From positions 62,001 to 126,000 of the forward strand of contig NZ_SSCL01000011.1 in NCBI RefSeq assembly GCF_005876955.1: a stretch of 64,000 nucleotides of DNA, written 5' to 3'. Of the stretch, positions 56,017 through 64,000 are shown in pieces. The position numbers and the translations under genes were made by a program. Each line of letters starts with the position of its first letter. The first letter of the stretch is position 1. The notes beneath the pieces are model-generated. The model searched no databases and was not told where the DNA came from. It saw only the letters and a program-made list of their open reading frames with translations. The DNA is from Sinomonas gamaensis (GTDB taxonomy: Bacteria; Actinomycetota; Actinomycetes; Actinomycetales; Micrococcaceae).

Positions 56017-56055
56017 CTTTCTCGGTCTCACCCTTTCTGATCCGAGAGAGACATC

Positions 56056-57387
56056 ATGACCACTCAGCTCGAGTTCATCACCCTTGAGGACCTCGTCCGC
56101 GGCGAGGTGTACGACCCCGCGGATTCCGACTACGCAAAGGAGGCGGCGGCCTTCAACGTCGCCGTCCAGCACCGGCCTGACGCCGTCCTTGCCGCGCGGG
56201 ATGCGGTTGACGTCGTCGCGGGCGTCCGCTGGGCTTCGCTCAATTCCGTGCCGCTCGCCGTTCAGGGGACCGGCCACGGCGCGGAAAGGGCTGTCGAAGG
56301 CGGCCTGCTGATCAGCACGAGGGCGCTGCGGAGCGTGGCGATCGACCCTGCCGCCCGGACTGCGACCGTGGGGGCGGGCGTGAAGTGGCGGCAGGTCATC
56401 GATGCGGCCGCGCCGTTCGGGCTCGCCCCGCTCAATGGCTCGTCGTCGGACGTCGGCGTCGTCGGCTACACCCTCGGCGGTGGGCTGCCGGTCCTGGGGC
56501 GCACGTTTGGCTTCGCCGCGGACAGCGTGGTGAGCTTCGACGTCGTCACGATGGATGGCGTCGCCCGCACCGTCAGCAGGACTCGGGAGCCAGAGCTCTT
56601 CAACCTCCTGTGCGGTGGGGGTCGCGGCCTCGCGATAGTCACTTCAGTGACGATGCGGCTGTACCGGGTGTCCGAAATCTACGGCGGCGTCCTGGTGTTC
56701 GACGGCGAACACGCGTCGGCCGTGCTCCGGGCGTTCGCTGCCTGGGCGCCGACGCTGCGGGACGCCTCCAACACGGCCTTCAAGTTCCTGCGCGCGCCTG
56801 ATCTTCCGCAGGTCCCGCGTGAGCTTGCGGGGCGCCTCACGGTTCATGTGCACTTCGCCCACGTGGGCAAGGGCGGGCCAGGGGCACTTGCCCCCATGCG
56901 TCAATCGGCGCCCGTCCTGATCGACGGCGTCGGCGTGCTCCCGTACAGCGAGGTCGATCGGGTCTACAACGACCCTGTCGACCCGATGCCGTTCGCGTCC
57001 GGGGGAGTGGGCATCAAGGACTTGACGCCCGAAGCGATCGACGCCGCTCTCGCCCTCGCGGGCCCCGAGGCCGAGTGCCTGCTGCCCATGCTGGAGTTCC
57101 GCCTCCTCGGTGGCGCCCTGACGAGCGACGATGGGCGGGCGGCGTCCGCCCTTGGGCTCGGCTATGCGGCCCATGTGGTCGGCGTGATGGCTCCGCCCAT
57201 CGCCCACCTTGTTCCCGCGGAGATCGAGCGGACGCTCGCTGCCCTCCGTGTCTTCGGCAACGGACACACGCCGCGCAACTTCCTCGGAGGTGCGCTCGAC
57301 ACCTCGTCGGCGTGGTCGGACCGGGTGAACGCAGCGCGCGCTGCGGCGAAGGACGCCTTGGACCCCGAGGGACTCCTGAGGGACTGA
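56056..57387 (+). CDS. FAD-linked oxidase of the BBE / 6-hydroxynicotine oxidase type
   Basis: A 443-residue flavoprotein with the PCMH FAD-binding fold. VAVQHRPDAVLAARDAVDVV opens the domain; AVQGTGHGAERAV contains a His in the position that binds FAD covalently in 6-hydroxy-D-nicotine oxidase. GYTLGGGLPVLGRTFGFAAD then VTMDGVARTV and LCGGGRGLAIVTSVTMRLY are the second flavin-binding region. The C-terminal substrate half is not informative and the usual BBE tail is reduced. Substrate unknown. It lies 84 bases before dhaK and may be co-transcribed. Confidence 0.85.
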   Translation: MTTQLEFITLEDLVRGEVYDPADSDYAKEAAAFNVAVQHRPDAVLAARDAVDVVAGVRWASLNSVPLAVQGTGHGAERAVEGGLLISTRALRSVAIDPAARTATVGAGVKWRQVIDAAAPFGLAPLNGSSSDVGVVGYTLGGGLPVLGRTFGFAADSVVSFDVVTMDGVARTVSRTREPELFNLLCGGGRGLAIVTSVTMRLYRVSEIYGGVLVFDGEHASAVLRAFAAWAPTLRDASNTAFKFLRAPDLPQVPRELAGRLTVHVHFAHVGKGGPGALAPMRQSAPVLIDGVGVLPYSEVDRVYNDPVDPMPFASGGVGIKDLTPEAIDAALALAGPEAECLLPMLEFRLLGGALTSDDGRAASALGLGYAAHVVGVMAPPIAHLVPAEIERTLAALRVFGNGHTPRNFLGGALDTSSAWSDRVNAARAAAKDALDPEGLLRD

Positions 57388-57471
57388 CGAGGGACTGACT
57401 CCGCAAGGTCCCGCGACACCCACTGACCGCGTTCTACCCAAGTGCTGAACGCGGCAGGTAGGCTCCGCAGC

Positions 57472-58473
<1,002 letters not shown>

Positions 58474-58474
58474 C

Positions 58475-59122
58475 ATGACCGCCCTCGACGCTGCCTGGGC
58501 CGATCGCTGGCTCCGGGAGGCGGCCCGCGTTCTGGCCGAGCATCGCGACGAACTCATCGAACTCGATCGGGCCATCGGCGACGGCGACCACGGCGAGAAC
58601 ATGGACCGGGGTTTCCGGGCCGTCGTCGCGAAGCTCGATGAGAGCCCGAGCGAGTCTGTGGCCGCTGCGCTCAAGCTGGCCGCGACCACGCTCATGAGCA
58701 AGGTTGGGGGCGCGGCGGGCCCGCTGTACGGGACGGCCTTCCTGCGGGCCTCCATTGCGGCGGGGGACCGCACTGCGCTCGATGGATACGCCGTCGAGGC
58801 CGTTCTGGCCGCGGCCCGCGACGGCATCGTAGCGCGGGGGAAGGCCGAGCTGGGCGACAAGACGATGGTGGATGCGTGGTCGCCGGCCGTCGATGCGGCG
58901 GGGAGGGCTGCCGACGGCGAAGCCGCCCTCGAGGCCGCTGCGTCCGCTGCCGAGGAGGGCGCGCGGGCGACGAAACCCCTGGTCGCGCGGAAGGGGCGCG
59001 CGAGCTACCTCGGGGAGAGGAGCGCCGGCCACCTCGATCCTGGGGCCGTGTCGACGTCGTACATCCTCCGCGCCGCGGTCACCGCAGCGGTCAGCGAGAT
59101 CCTCTCGGGCGAGGTCACATGA
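58475..59122 (+). CDS. dhaL: Dihydroxyacetone kinase ADP-binding subunit DhaL
   Basis: A 215-residue subunit that holds ADP as a cofactor and passes phosphate to DhaK-bound dihydroxyacetone. Visible are the Mg-binding aspartates in ELDRAIGDGDHGENMDRGF, the lid-region KVGGAAGPLYGTAFL, and RASYLGERSAGHLDPGAVST at the end. The single-subunit length and the presence of dhaM show the PTS-fed type rather than the ATP-dependent fusion. Stop overlaps dhaM ATG by four bases. Confidence 0.96.
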   Translation: MTALDAAWADRWLREAARVLAEHRDELIELDRAIGDGDHGENMDRGFRAVVAKLDESPSESVAAALKLAATTLMSKVGGAAGPLYGTAFLRASIAAGDRTALDGYAVEAVLAAARDGIVARGKAELGDKTMVDAWSPAVDAAGRAADGEAALEAAASAAEEGARATKPLVARKGRASYLGERSAGHLDPGAVSTSYILRAAVTAAVSEILSGEVT

Positions 59123-59796
59123 GCCCCGTCGGCCTGCTCATCGTCTCGCACAGCACCCGCCTCGCCGAGGGCGTCGTGGAACTCGCCGAGCAGATGGCTC
59201 GCTCCGTGCCGATCGTCGCCGCGGGCGGAATGGACGATGGCGGCCTGGGGACGAGCTTCGAGAAGGTGATGAAGGGCGTCGAGGCGGCGGATCAAGGCGA
59301 GGGGGTCGTGATTCTCGCAGACCTTGGGTCGGCCGTCATGACGGCAGAGTCCGTGCTCGAGTTCCTCGACGACGACCAGCGCTCCCGGGTTCGCGTCGCC
59401 GACGCCGCCCTCGTCGAAGGTTCCGTGGCCGCCGCCGTGGCCGCAGAGTCTGGCGCCGGGCTCGATGCGGTCGTGCGCGCCGCAGAAGAAGCCGTGCCGG
59501 GCGCTCCCGCGGAGGAGGGGCCGGAGGTGGGAGAGCCCACCGCCTCGGCAGTGCTCACGCTCACCAACCTCACGGGCCTGCACGCGCGGCCAGCCGCGGT
59601 CCTCGCGGGCCGCCTCTCCCAGTTCGATGCCCAGATCACGATCAACGGCGCCGACGCCCAGTCGGTCATGGCCCTCATGGCGCTCGGGGCGCGGAAGGGG
59701 TCGCAGGTCGTGGTGGAGGCGTCCGGCCCCGAGGCTGAGGCCGCCGTCGGGCTGGTGCGCGAGCTCGTGGAGCGCAACTTCGGCGAGCCAGAGTGA
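59119..59796 (+). CDS. dhaM: DhaM phosphotransfer subunit fused to an HPr domain
   Basis: A 225-residue protein with two phosphocarrier parts. Residues 1-125 are the EIIA-Man-like DhaM domain with the active His at H11 (LLIVSHSTRLAEG). A linker rich in Ala, Pro and Glu follows, then an HPr domain from about 142 with H155 in NLTGLHARPAAVLAG and the regulatory-site region around S182. The EI domain found in some longer DhaMs is absent, so a separate enzyme I must charge H155. Phosphate then runs to H11 and to DhaL-ADP. Confidence 0.94.
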   Translation: MSPVGLLIVSHSTRLAEGVVELAEQMARSVPIVAAGGMDDGGLGTSFEKVMKGVEAADQGEGVVILADLGSAVMTAESVLEFLDDDQRSRVRVADAALVEGSVAAAVAAESGAGLDAVVRAAEEAVPGAPAEEGPEVGEPTASAVLTLTNLTGLHARPAAVLAGRLSQFDAQITINGADAQSVMALMALGARKGSQVVVEASGPEAEAAVGLVRELVERNFGEPE

Positions 59797-59874
59797 CCAC
59801 AAATCTGAAAGGACTGTTTCACCATGAGTGAACGCCTCTGTGCTCTGGGCCACAGAACGGGTTGAATCAGTGCC

Positions 59875-62007
59875 ATGAGTGCCGACGTCCAGATCGACGA
59901 GCCGCAGACACAGTCCGGCCCCGAAGAAGCTCCCGAGACACCGTTCCATCACCTCGACCATTACGTGGCCATTCCGCGACTGAGCGGGCTCGTGCTGAGC
60001 CCCGATGGCTCCCGGCTCGTCACGACGGTCGCCACGCTGAATGGCAAGGGCACCGAGTACGGCTCGGCACTCTGGGAACTGGACCCCACCGGGGAGCGGG
60101 CCGCCCGCCGCATCACCCGCAGCGCGAAGGGTGAGGCCGGTGCAGCCTTCGCCGCGAACGGCGACCTCTTCTTCACCTCGGCCCGTCCCGACCCTGAGAA
60201 ACCGGATGAGGAACCCGTCAACGCCCTCTGGCTCCTCCCGCGCGATGGCGGCGAGGCCCGTGTCGTCCTGAGCCGAGCCGGCGGAGTGGAGTCGGTACTC
60301 ACGGCTCGGTCCGCGGATGCGACGTTCGTCCAGGCTTCAGTCCTGCCTGGCAGCAAGGATGAGGACGACGACGAAAAGCGCCGCAAGGCCCGCAAGGACA
60401 ACAAGGTCTCAGCGGTGCTGCACTCGGCGTACCCGGTCCGCTTCTGGGACGCTGACTTGGGGCCGGACGAGCCGCGGCTGTTCGCCGTCGAACCCTCCCG
60501 CGAGGCTCCGGAACCGGGGAAGCCGTCCACCCTCGACGAGGGGCCTGCCCTCGAGCTTCGCAATCTCACGCCGGACGCCGGACCGCGCCTGCGGTTCGGG
60601 GACGCCCACGTGAGCCCGGACGGCCGCACCGTGTATGCCGGCTTCCTCAAGCCCCTCGCCAAGGCGGACCTGCGGGACGAGGTGGTTGCGGTCGATGTGG
60701 CCACCGGCGCGCGCAGAACTCTGCTCTCCGAGGACCGGAAGGACTTCTTCCCCGGCCCCGTGAGCCCGGATGGCCGCCTGCTCGCGGTCGTCGTCGAGCC
60801 CCACACGACCCCGACGCAGTCGTTCACGAGCGAGTTGCACCTGCTCGATCTCGAGTCGGGCGAGCTGCGTCGGCTCGCCGCCGATTGGGACCGGTTGGCC
60901 CACCCCGCCGCTTGGCTCCCCGACAGCTCGGCGCTCCTGGTCACTGCGGACGACGGCGGCCGCTCGCCCGTGTTCCGCATCGACGTCGCGAGCGGCGAGG
61001 TCACCCGGGTGACGCACGACGACGGCGCCTACACGGACGTCGTCGTCTCGCCTGACGGTGGCGCGGCCTACGCGCTCCGCAGCTCGTATCTCTTCCCGCC
61101 GGAGGCCGTGCGGATCGACCTCGAGTCGGGGGAGACCACCCGTCTGCTCAACCCGGCCGAGCGGCCGGAGATCCCAGGCCGGCTCGAGGAAGTCACGGCG
61201 ACGGCCGAGGACGGCACTCCGCTCCGGGCGTGGCTCGCGCTGCCGCGCGAGTCGGCACCGTCCCAAGGGGAGGCATCGGCGCGCCGTCCGCTCCTCCTTT
61301 GGATCCACGGCGGGCCGATCGGCTCCTGGAACGCGTGGACGTGGCGCTGGAACCCTTGGCTCATGACCGCTCAGGGCTACGCGGTCCTGCTGCCCGACCC
61401 CGCTCTGTCCACCGGCTACGGCCAGGATTTCATCCAGCGGGGCTGGGGCCGATGGGGAGCCGAGCCGTTCACGGACCTCATGGCGCTCACGGACGCTGCC
61501 CTCGAACGGCCGGACCTCGACGCCGAGCGGACGGCAGCCATGGGCGGTTCCTTCGGCGGGTACATGGCGAACTGGGTGGCCGGCCACACGGACCGGTTCC
61601 GCGCCGTGGTGACCCACGCGAGCCTCTGGGCCCTCGAAGGCTTCGGCATGACTACGGACATGGCCCACTACTGGGCGAAGGAGATGGACGCGGCCATGGC
61701 GGACGCGAACTCCCCGCACCAGTCCGTGGGCGAGATCCGCACGCCCATGCTCGTGATCCACGGCGACAAGGATTACCGCGTTCCCATCGGCGAGGGACTC
61801 CGCCTGTGGTACGAGCTCCTGAGCGCCTCCCAGCTCGCCGCAGACGAGGAAGGCCGAACGCCGCACCGCTTCCTCTACTTCCCCGACGAGAACCATTGGA
61901 TCCTGAAGCCACAGCACGCGAAGGTCTGGTACGGAGTGGTCAACGCGTTCCTCGCCGAGCATGTGCTGGGGGAGAAGCGGGAGCTGCCGGAGGAATTGGG
62001 GTTGTAG
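59875..62007 (+). CDS. S9 family prolyl oligopeptidase/acylaminoacyl-type peptidase
   Basis: A 710-residue serine peptidase. Residues about 30-420 form the beta-propeller (repeated SPDG strands, such as LVLSPDGSRL and VSPDGRTVYAG), with an unusual charged insert (GSKDEDDDEKRRKARKDNK). The C-terminal hydrolase has the nucleophile in MGGSFGGYMANW, the acid in VIHGDKDYRVP and the His in FPDENHWI. It is probably cytosolic, trimming short peptides. Substrate preference unknown. Followed six bases later by a GNAT gene. Confidence 0.93.
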   Translation: MSADVQIDEPQTQSGPEEAPETPFHHLDHYVAIPRLSGLVLSPDGSRLVTTVATLNGKGTEYGSALWELDPTGERAARRITRSAKGEAGAAFAANGDLFFTSARPDPEKPDEEPVNALWLLPRDGGEARVVLSRAGGVESVLTARSADATFVQASVLPGSKDEDDDEKRRKARKDNKVSAVLHSAYPVRFWDADLGPDEPRLFAVEPSREAPEPGKPSTLDEGPALELRNLTPDAGPRLRFGDAHVSPDGRTVYAGFLKPLAKADLRDEVVAVDVATGARRTLLSEDRKDFFPGPVSPDGRLLAVVVEPHTTPTQSFTSELHLLDLESGELRRLAADWDRLAHPAAWLPDSSALLVTADDGGRSPVFRIDVASGEVTRVTHDDGAYTDVVVSPDGGAAYALRSSYLFPPEAVRIDLESGETTRLLNPAERPEIPGRLEEVTATAEDGTPLRAWLALPRESAPSQGEASARRPLLLWIHGGPIGSWNAWTWRWNPWLMTAQGYAVLLPDPALSTGYGQDFIQRGWGRWGAEPFTDLMALTDAALERPDLDAERTAAMGGSFGGYMANWVAGHTDRFRAVVTHASLWALEGFGMTTDMAHYWAKEMDAAMADANSPHQSVGEIRTPMLVIHGDKDYRVPIGEGLRLWYELLSASQLAADEEGRTPHRFLYFPDENHWILKPQHAKVWYGVVNAFLAEHVLGEKRELPEELGL

Positions 62008-62013
62008 GAAGCC

Positions 62014-62514
62014 ATGGACGTTCCGCGGCTCGCCACGCCGGGCGAGGCCATCGTCGTCGCCGAGCTGCTCGACGCCTTCAATCAGGAGTTCGCCACGCCC
62101 ACGCCCGGGATCCGAGTTCTTGCCGAACGTCTTACGGCGCTTCTGGAGCGGGAGGACACTCTGGCGCTCCTCGTCGGGGAGCCGGCGGTCGGCGTCGCGC
62201 TCGTGACGCTCCGGCCCAACGTCTGGTACGAGGGCCCGGTAGCGCTCCTGGACGAGCTGTATGTTGTGCCGGGCAGCCGGGGCGAAGGCCTCGGTTCGCT
62301 CCTCCTCGAGGCGGTCGAAGACCACGTCGGCGAGCGGGGTGCGGAGCTCGTGGAGATCAACGTCGACGGCGAGGACGTCGATGCCCGGCGCTTCTACGAG
62401 CACCACGGCTACAGGAATCGAGATCCTGGGCAGCCAGAGCCGCAGCTCTATTACTCCCGGGAGCTGGGGCCTCAGCCGGGGCCGGACCGGCGAAGGCCTC
62501 AGCCCGGCACCTAG
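62014..62514 (+). CDS. GNAT family N-acetyltransferase
   Basis: A 166-residue GNAT enzyme. The acetyl-CoA loop is ELYVVPGSRGEGLGSLLLEA, with the later YEHHGYRNRD segment typical of the fold. It follows the S9 peptidase gene by six bases and precedes the ArgA-like gene by nine, so all three may be in one transcript. Substrate unknown. Confidence 0.9.
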   Translation: MDVPRLATPGEAIVVAELLDAFNQEFATPTPGIRVLAERLTALLEREDTLALLVGEPAVGVALVTLRPNVWYEGPVALLDELYVVPGSRGEGLGSLLLEAVEDHVGERGAELVEINVDGEDVDARRFYEHHGYRNRDPGQPEPQLYYSRELGPQPGPDRRRPQPGT

Positions 62515-62523
62515 GATGGCTCC

Positions 62524-63084
62524 ATGACTGCCGCGCAACCCGTCACCGAGTCCGCCGCCGCACAGGCTTTCCGGCTTCGACGCGCGCGGACCAGCGATGT
62601 GGCGGCGATCAGGCGTCTCGTTGCGCCCCTTGCCGAGCGCCGGATCCTCATTTCCAAGGAGTCGGTGGCCTATTACGAGGCGATTCAGGAGTTCCGCGTC
62701 GCCGAGACGCCCGAGGGCGAGCTCATCGGCTGCGGCGCCCTGCACGTGATGTGGGAAGACCTCGCCGAGGTGCGCACGCTCGCCGCCGCGGACGACTGGC
62801 GGGGGAGGGGCGTGGGGCATGCGCTGGTGGAGCAGCTGCTCCGGGACGCGGTCGACGTCGGCGTCCAGCGCGTCTTCTGTCTCACCTTCGAGGTTGGCTT
62901 CTTCGAGCGCCATGGGTTCGAGGTCATGGCTGACCAGTCGGCCGTCGACCCCGAGGTGTACTCGGAGCTCCTGCGGTCCTCCGATGAAGGCGTTGCCGAG
63001 TTCCTCGACTTGGCGCGCGTCAAGCCCAACACCCTGGGCAACACCCGCATGATCAAGTGGCTCGCTGGGCGGGCGAGGGAGTAG
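62524..63084 (+). CDS. Amino-acid N-acetyltransferase (short ArgA type)
   Basis: A 186-residue GNAT protein of the short actinobacterial ArgA type, as with Mycobacterium tuberculosis Rv2747. VWEDLAEVRTLAAADDWRG-like sequence runs into the acetyl-CoA loop RGRGVGHALVEQLL, and the C-terminus has FERHGFEVM and VKPNTLGNTRMIKWL, usual in this group. It would make N-acetylglutamate, the first step to arginine. No arg operon is nearby. Its last 32 bases overlap the convergent lipoprotein gene. Confidence 0.82.
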   Translation: MTAAQPVTESAAAQAFRLRRARTSDVAAIRRLVAPLAERRILISKESVAYYEAIQEFRVAETPEGELIGCGALHVMWEDLAEVRTLAAADDWRGRGVGHALVEQLLRDAVDVGVQRVFCLTFEVGFFERHGFEVMADQSAVDPEVYSELLRSSDEGVAEFLDLARVKPNTLGNTRMIKWLAGRARE

Positions 63085-63544
63085 CGGTCCGCAGGCTGCC
63101 GACGTCGAACGTGACCTCGGCGATCAGCGTGCTGGGGCACTGGGGTCCCCACGGATGCTCGACCCTCGGGGTGAACCTCGCCTGCTGGGTTCCGATCGGC
63201 TCGCCTGAGGCATCGGTCCCGGTCAGCGTGAGGTCGATCGGGCTTTCGGTGAGGGACCGCATGAGGATGGACGCCCGCTTCCAGCCCGGGCCCGCCGAAG
63301 GCCCGGAATCGTCCATGACGTCCAGCTGGCCGCCGCTGCAGAGGCCGTCTTGGCAGGCCTGACCCGAGAGGGTGCCGGGCTTCAGGGTGGCCGCACGCTG
63401 CGGCGTGATGTGGATGGTGACCACGGGTGCCGCCGCGATCGCGGGGCAGGCGACGGGCCCGGGGACGCAGGCGGCGAGGGGCAGCGCGACCAGTGCAGCG
63501 GCCAGTGCGGCGAAGGGCGCCCGGAGGGCGTGGGGCCCGCTCAT
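63053..63544 (-). CDS. Putative lipoprotein
   Basis: A 163-residue protein with a signal peptide and a lipobox: basic-hydrophobic start, then LVALPLAAC with the lipid-bearing Cys at about 26. The mature part contains VVTIHITPQRAATLKPGTLS, a further Cys pair (SGQACQDGLCSGG) and a C-terminal beta-rich region (ARFTPRVEHPWGPQCPSTLI). No family is recognised. It begins nine bases after mutY and is probably its operon partner by position only. Confidence 0.75.
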   Translation of the reverse strand: MSGPHALRAPFAALAAALVALPLAACVPGPVACPAIAAAPVVTIHITPQRAATLKPGTLSGQACQDGLCSGGQLDVMDDSGPSAGPGWKRASILMRSLTESPIDLTLTGTDASGEPIGTQQARFTPRVEHPWGPQCPSTLIAEVTFDVGSLRTATPSPAQRAT

Positions 63545-63553
63545 GACGAAAGG

Positions 63554-64000
63554 CTACGGCAGGACGAGTCCGCCGTCTCTTTCGGCCGCCAACCCGTCGG
63601 CGACGAGTCCGGCGATGCAGCGCTCGAGCCGTTCGGGATCGGGCCCGAGGGCATGAAGCCGCGTGAGCGCTGCGGCGATCGGACCCTCGCCCCCGGCCGC
63701 CGGGAGCGCCGGCGCGTCGAAGAGGGGGCGCGGCACGGGCCGCGAGGCTGCCCTGAGGACGGCCATGACCGCGCCCCGCACCTGCCGGTCCGAGCCGTGC
63801 CACGCCTGGCCCTTGGGGACATACGACGGCGGCGGCTCGCCCGCCGCTCGCCACGCGCAGTCACGCGCCACCGGGCACGCGGCACACTTCGGAGAGCGAG
63901 CCGTGCAGACGACCGCTCCCAGCTCCATGACCCCCGCGTTCCAGCGCACCGACGCGGAAAGGCGACCTGCGCCGTCGTCGTCCGGGAGCAGTTCCTCGGC
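63554..64000 (-). CDS. mutY: A/G-specific adenine glycosylase MutY, 3' part
   Basis: The frame is open to the window edge, so this is the C-terminal 148 residues only. WNAGVMELGAVVCTAR followed by the [4Fe-4S] ligands in C-x6-C-x2-C-x5-C (VVCTARSPKCAACPVARDC) identify MutY, which removes adenine mispaired with 8-oxoguanine. The last 90 residues hold RQVRGAVMAVLRA and a short winged region (LERCIAGLVADGLAAERDGG) rather than a full C-terminal Nudix-like domain. Downstream is a lipoprotein gene. Confidence 0.92.
   Translation of the reverse strand, partial: AEELLPDDDGAGRLSASVRWNAGVMELGAVVCTARSPKCAACPVARDCAWRAAGEPPPSYVPKGQAWHGSDRQVRGAVMAVLRAASRPVPRPLFDAPALPAAGGEGPIAAALTRLHALGPDPERLERCIAGLVADGLAAERDGGLVLP

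Overview
The window is high-GC chromosomal DNA from an actinobacterium, most probably of the Micrococcaceae (Arthrobacter/Sinomonas type). The signs are strong GC3 codon bias, frequent GTG starts, tightly overlapping genes, an Lsr2 gene next to lysS, ClpC, and the block dacB - zincin - tilS - hpt - ftsH - folE - folP - folB - folK - DUF3180 - DUF2520 - panC - lysS - lsr2 - clpC, an order I associate with Arthrobacter relatives. I see no rRNA, tRNA, phage, plasmid or insertion sequence.

Region by region. 1-7.1 kb: a TetR regulator, a secreted Thr/Ser/Pro-rich protein, a bifunctional PutA with a divergent LysR regulator, a DUF1905 protein and a Dps ferritin. 7.1-8.8 kb: a compact stress cluster (HspR-like MerR regulator, divergent Hsp20, J-domain protein, unknown protein). 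8.8-11.2 kb: a bile-acid-sodium-symporter family gene broken by one frameshift, a palindromic repeat, and a stand-alone RelA/SpoT synthetase. 11.2-20 kb: mostly metabolic genes (hydrolase, PfkB kinase, PEBP, HAD phosphatase, S1C protease, PhzF, Nudix, GDPD, TMEM175-type channel, glycerate kinase) plus two tiny membrane proteins. 20-31 kb: amino-acid permease, NCS2 uracil-type permease divergent from a RutE-type reductase, a MarR-MFS operon, phosphoglucomutase, a protealysin-type M4 protease followed by its likely inhibitor emfourin, a DUF4190 protein with a 96-bp perfect tandem duplication, and an amidase. 31-38 kb: rhodanese-pheA, a lipid/diacylglycerol kinase, serS, an AbiEi/DUF559-like protein, a HAD phosphatase, a SatD-like protein and ppa. 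38-56 kb: the conserved housekeeping block. 56-64 kb: a flavin oxidase, dhaKLM with an HPr domain fused to DhaM, an S9 peptidase, two GNAT enzymes (one ArgA-like), a lipoprotein and the 3' part of mutY.

Working together: folE-folP-folB-folK is the folate branch, probably translationally coupled; tilS, hpt and ftsH lie just upstream as in many bacteria. DhaK, DhaL and DhaM form a complete PTS-dependent dihydroxyacetone kinase. The M4 protease and emfourin form a protease-inhibitor operon. The MarR and MFS genes overlap and share one promoter with an obvious operator.

The least explained material is a set of large imperfect palindromes. One motif, GTCTCGGGTACGCCAACT, occurs three times in frame inside the 3' end of an MFS gene and again as an inverted pair in a 135-bp intergenic palindrome after panC. 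A different palindrome lies downstream of the RelA/SpoT gene, and a third straddles the stop codon of the AbiEi/DUF559-like gene. These look like dispersed repeats, some of which have been absorbed into coding sequence.
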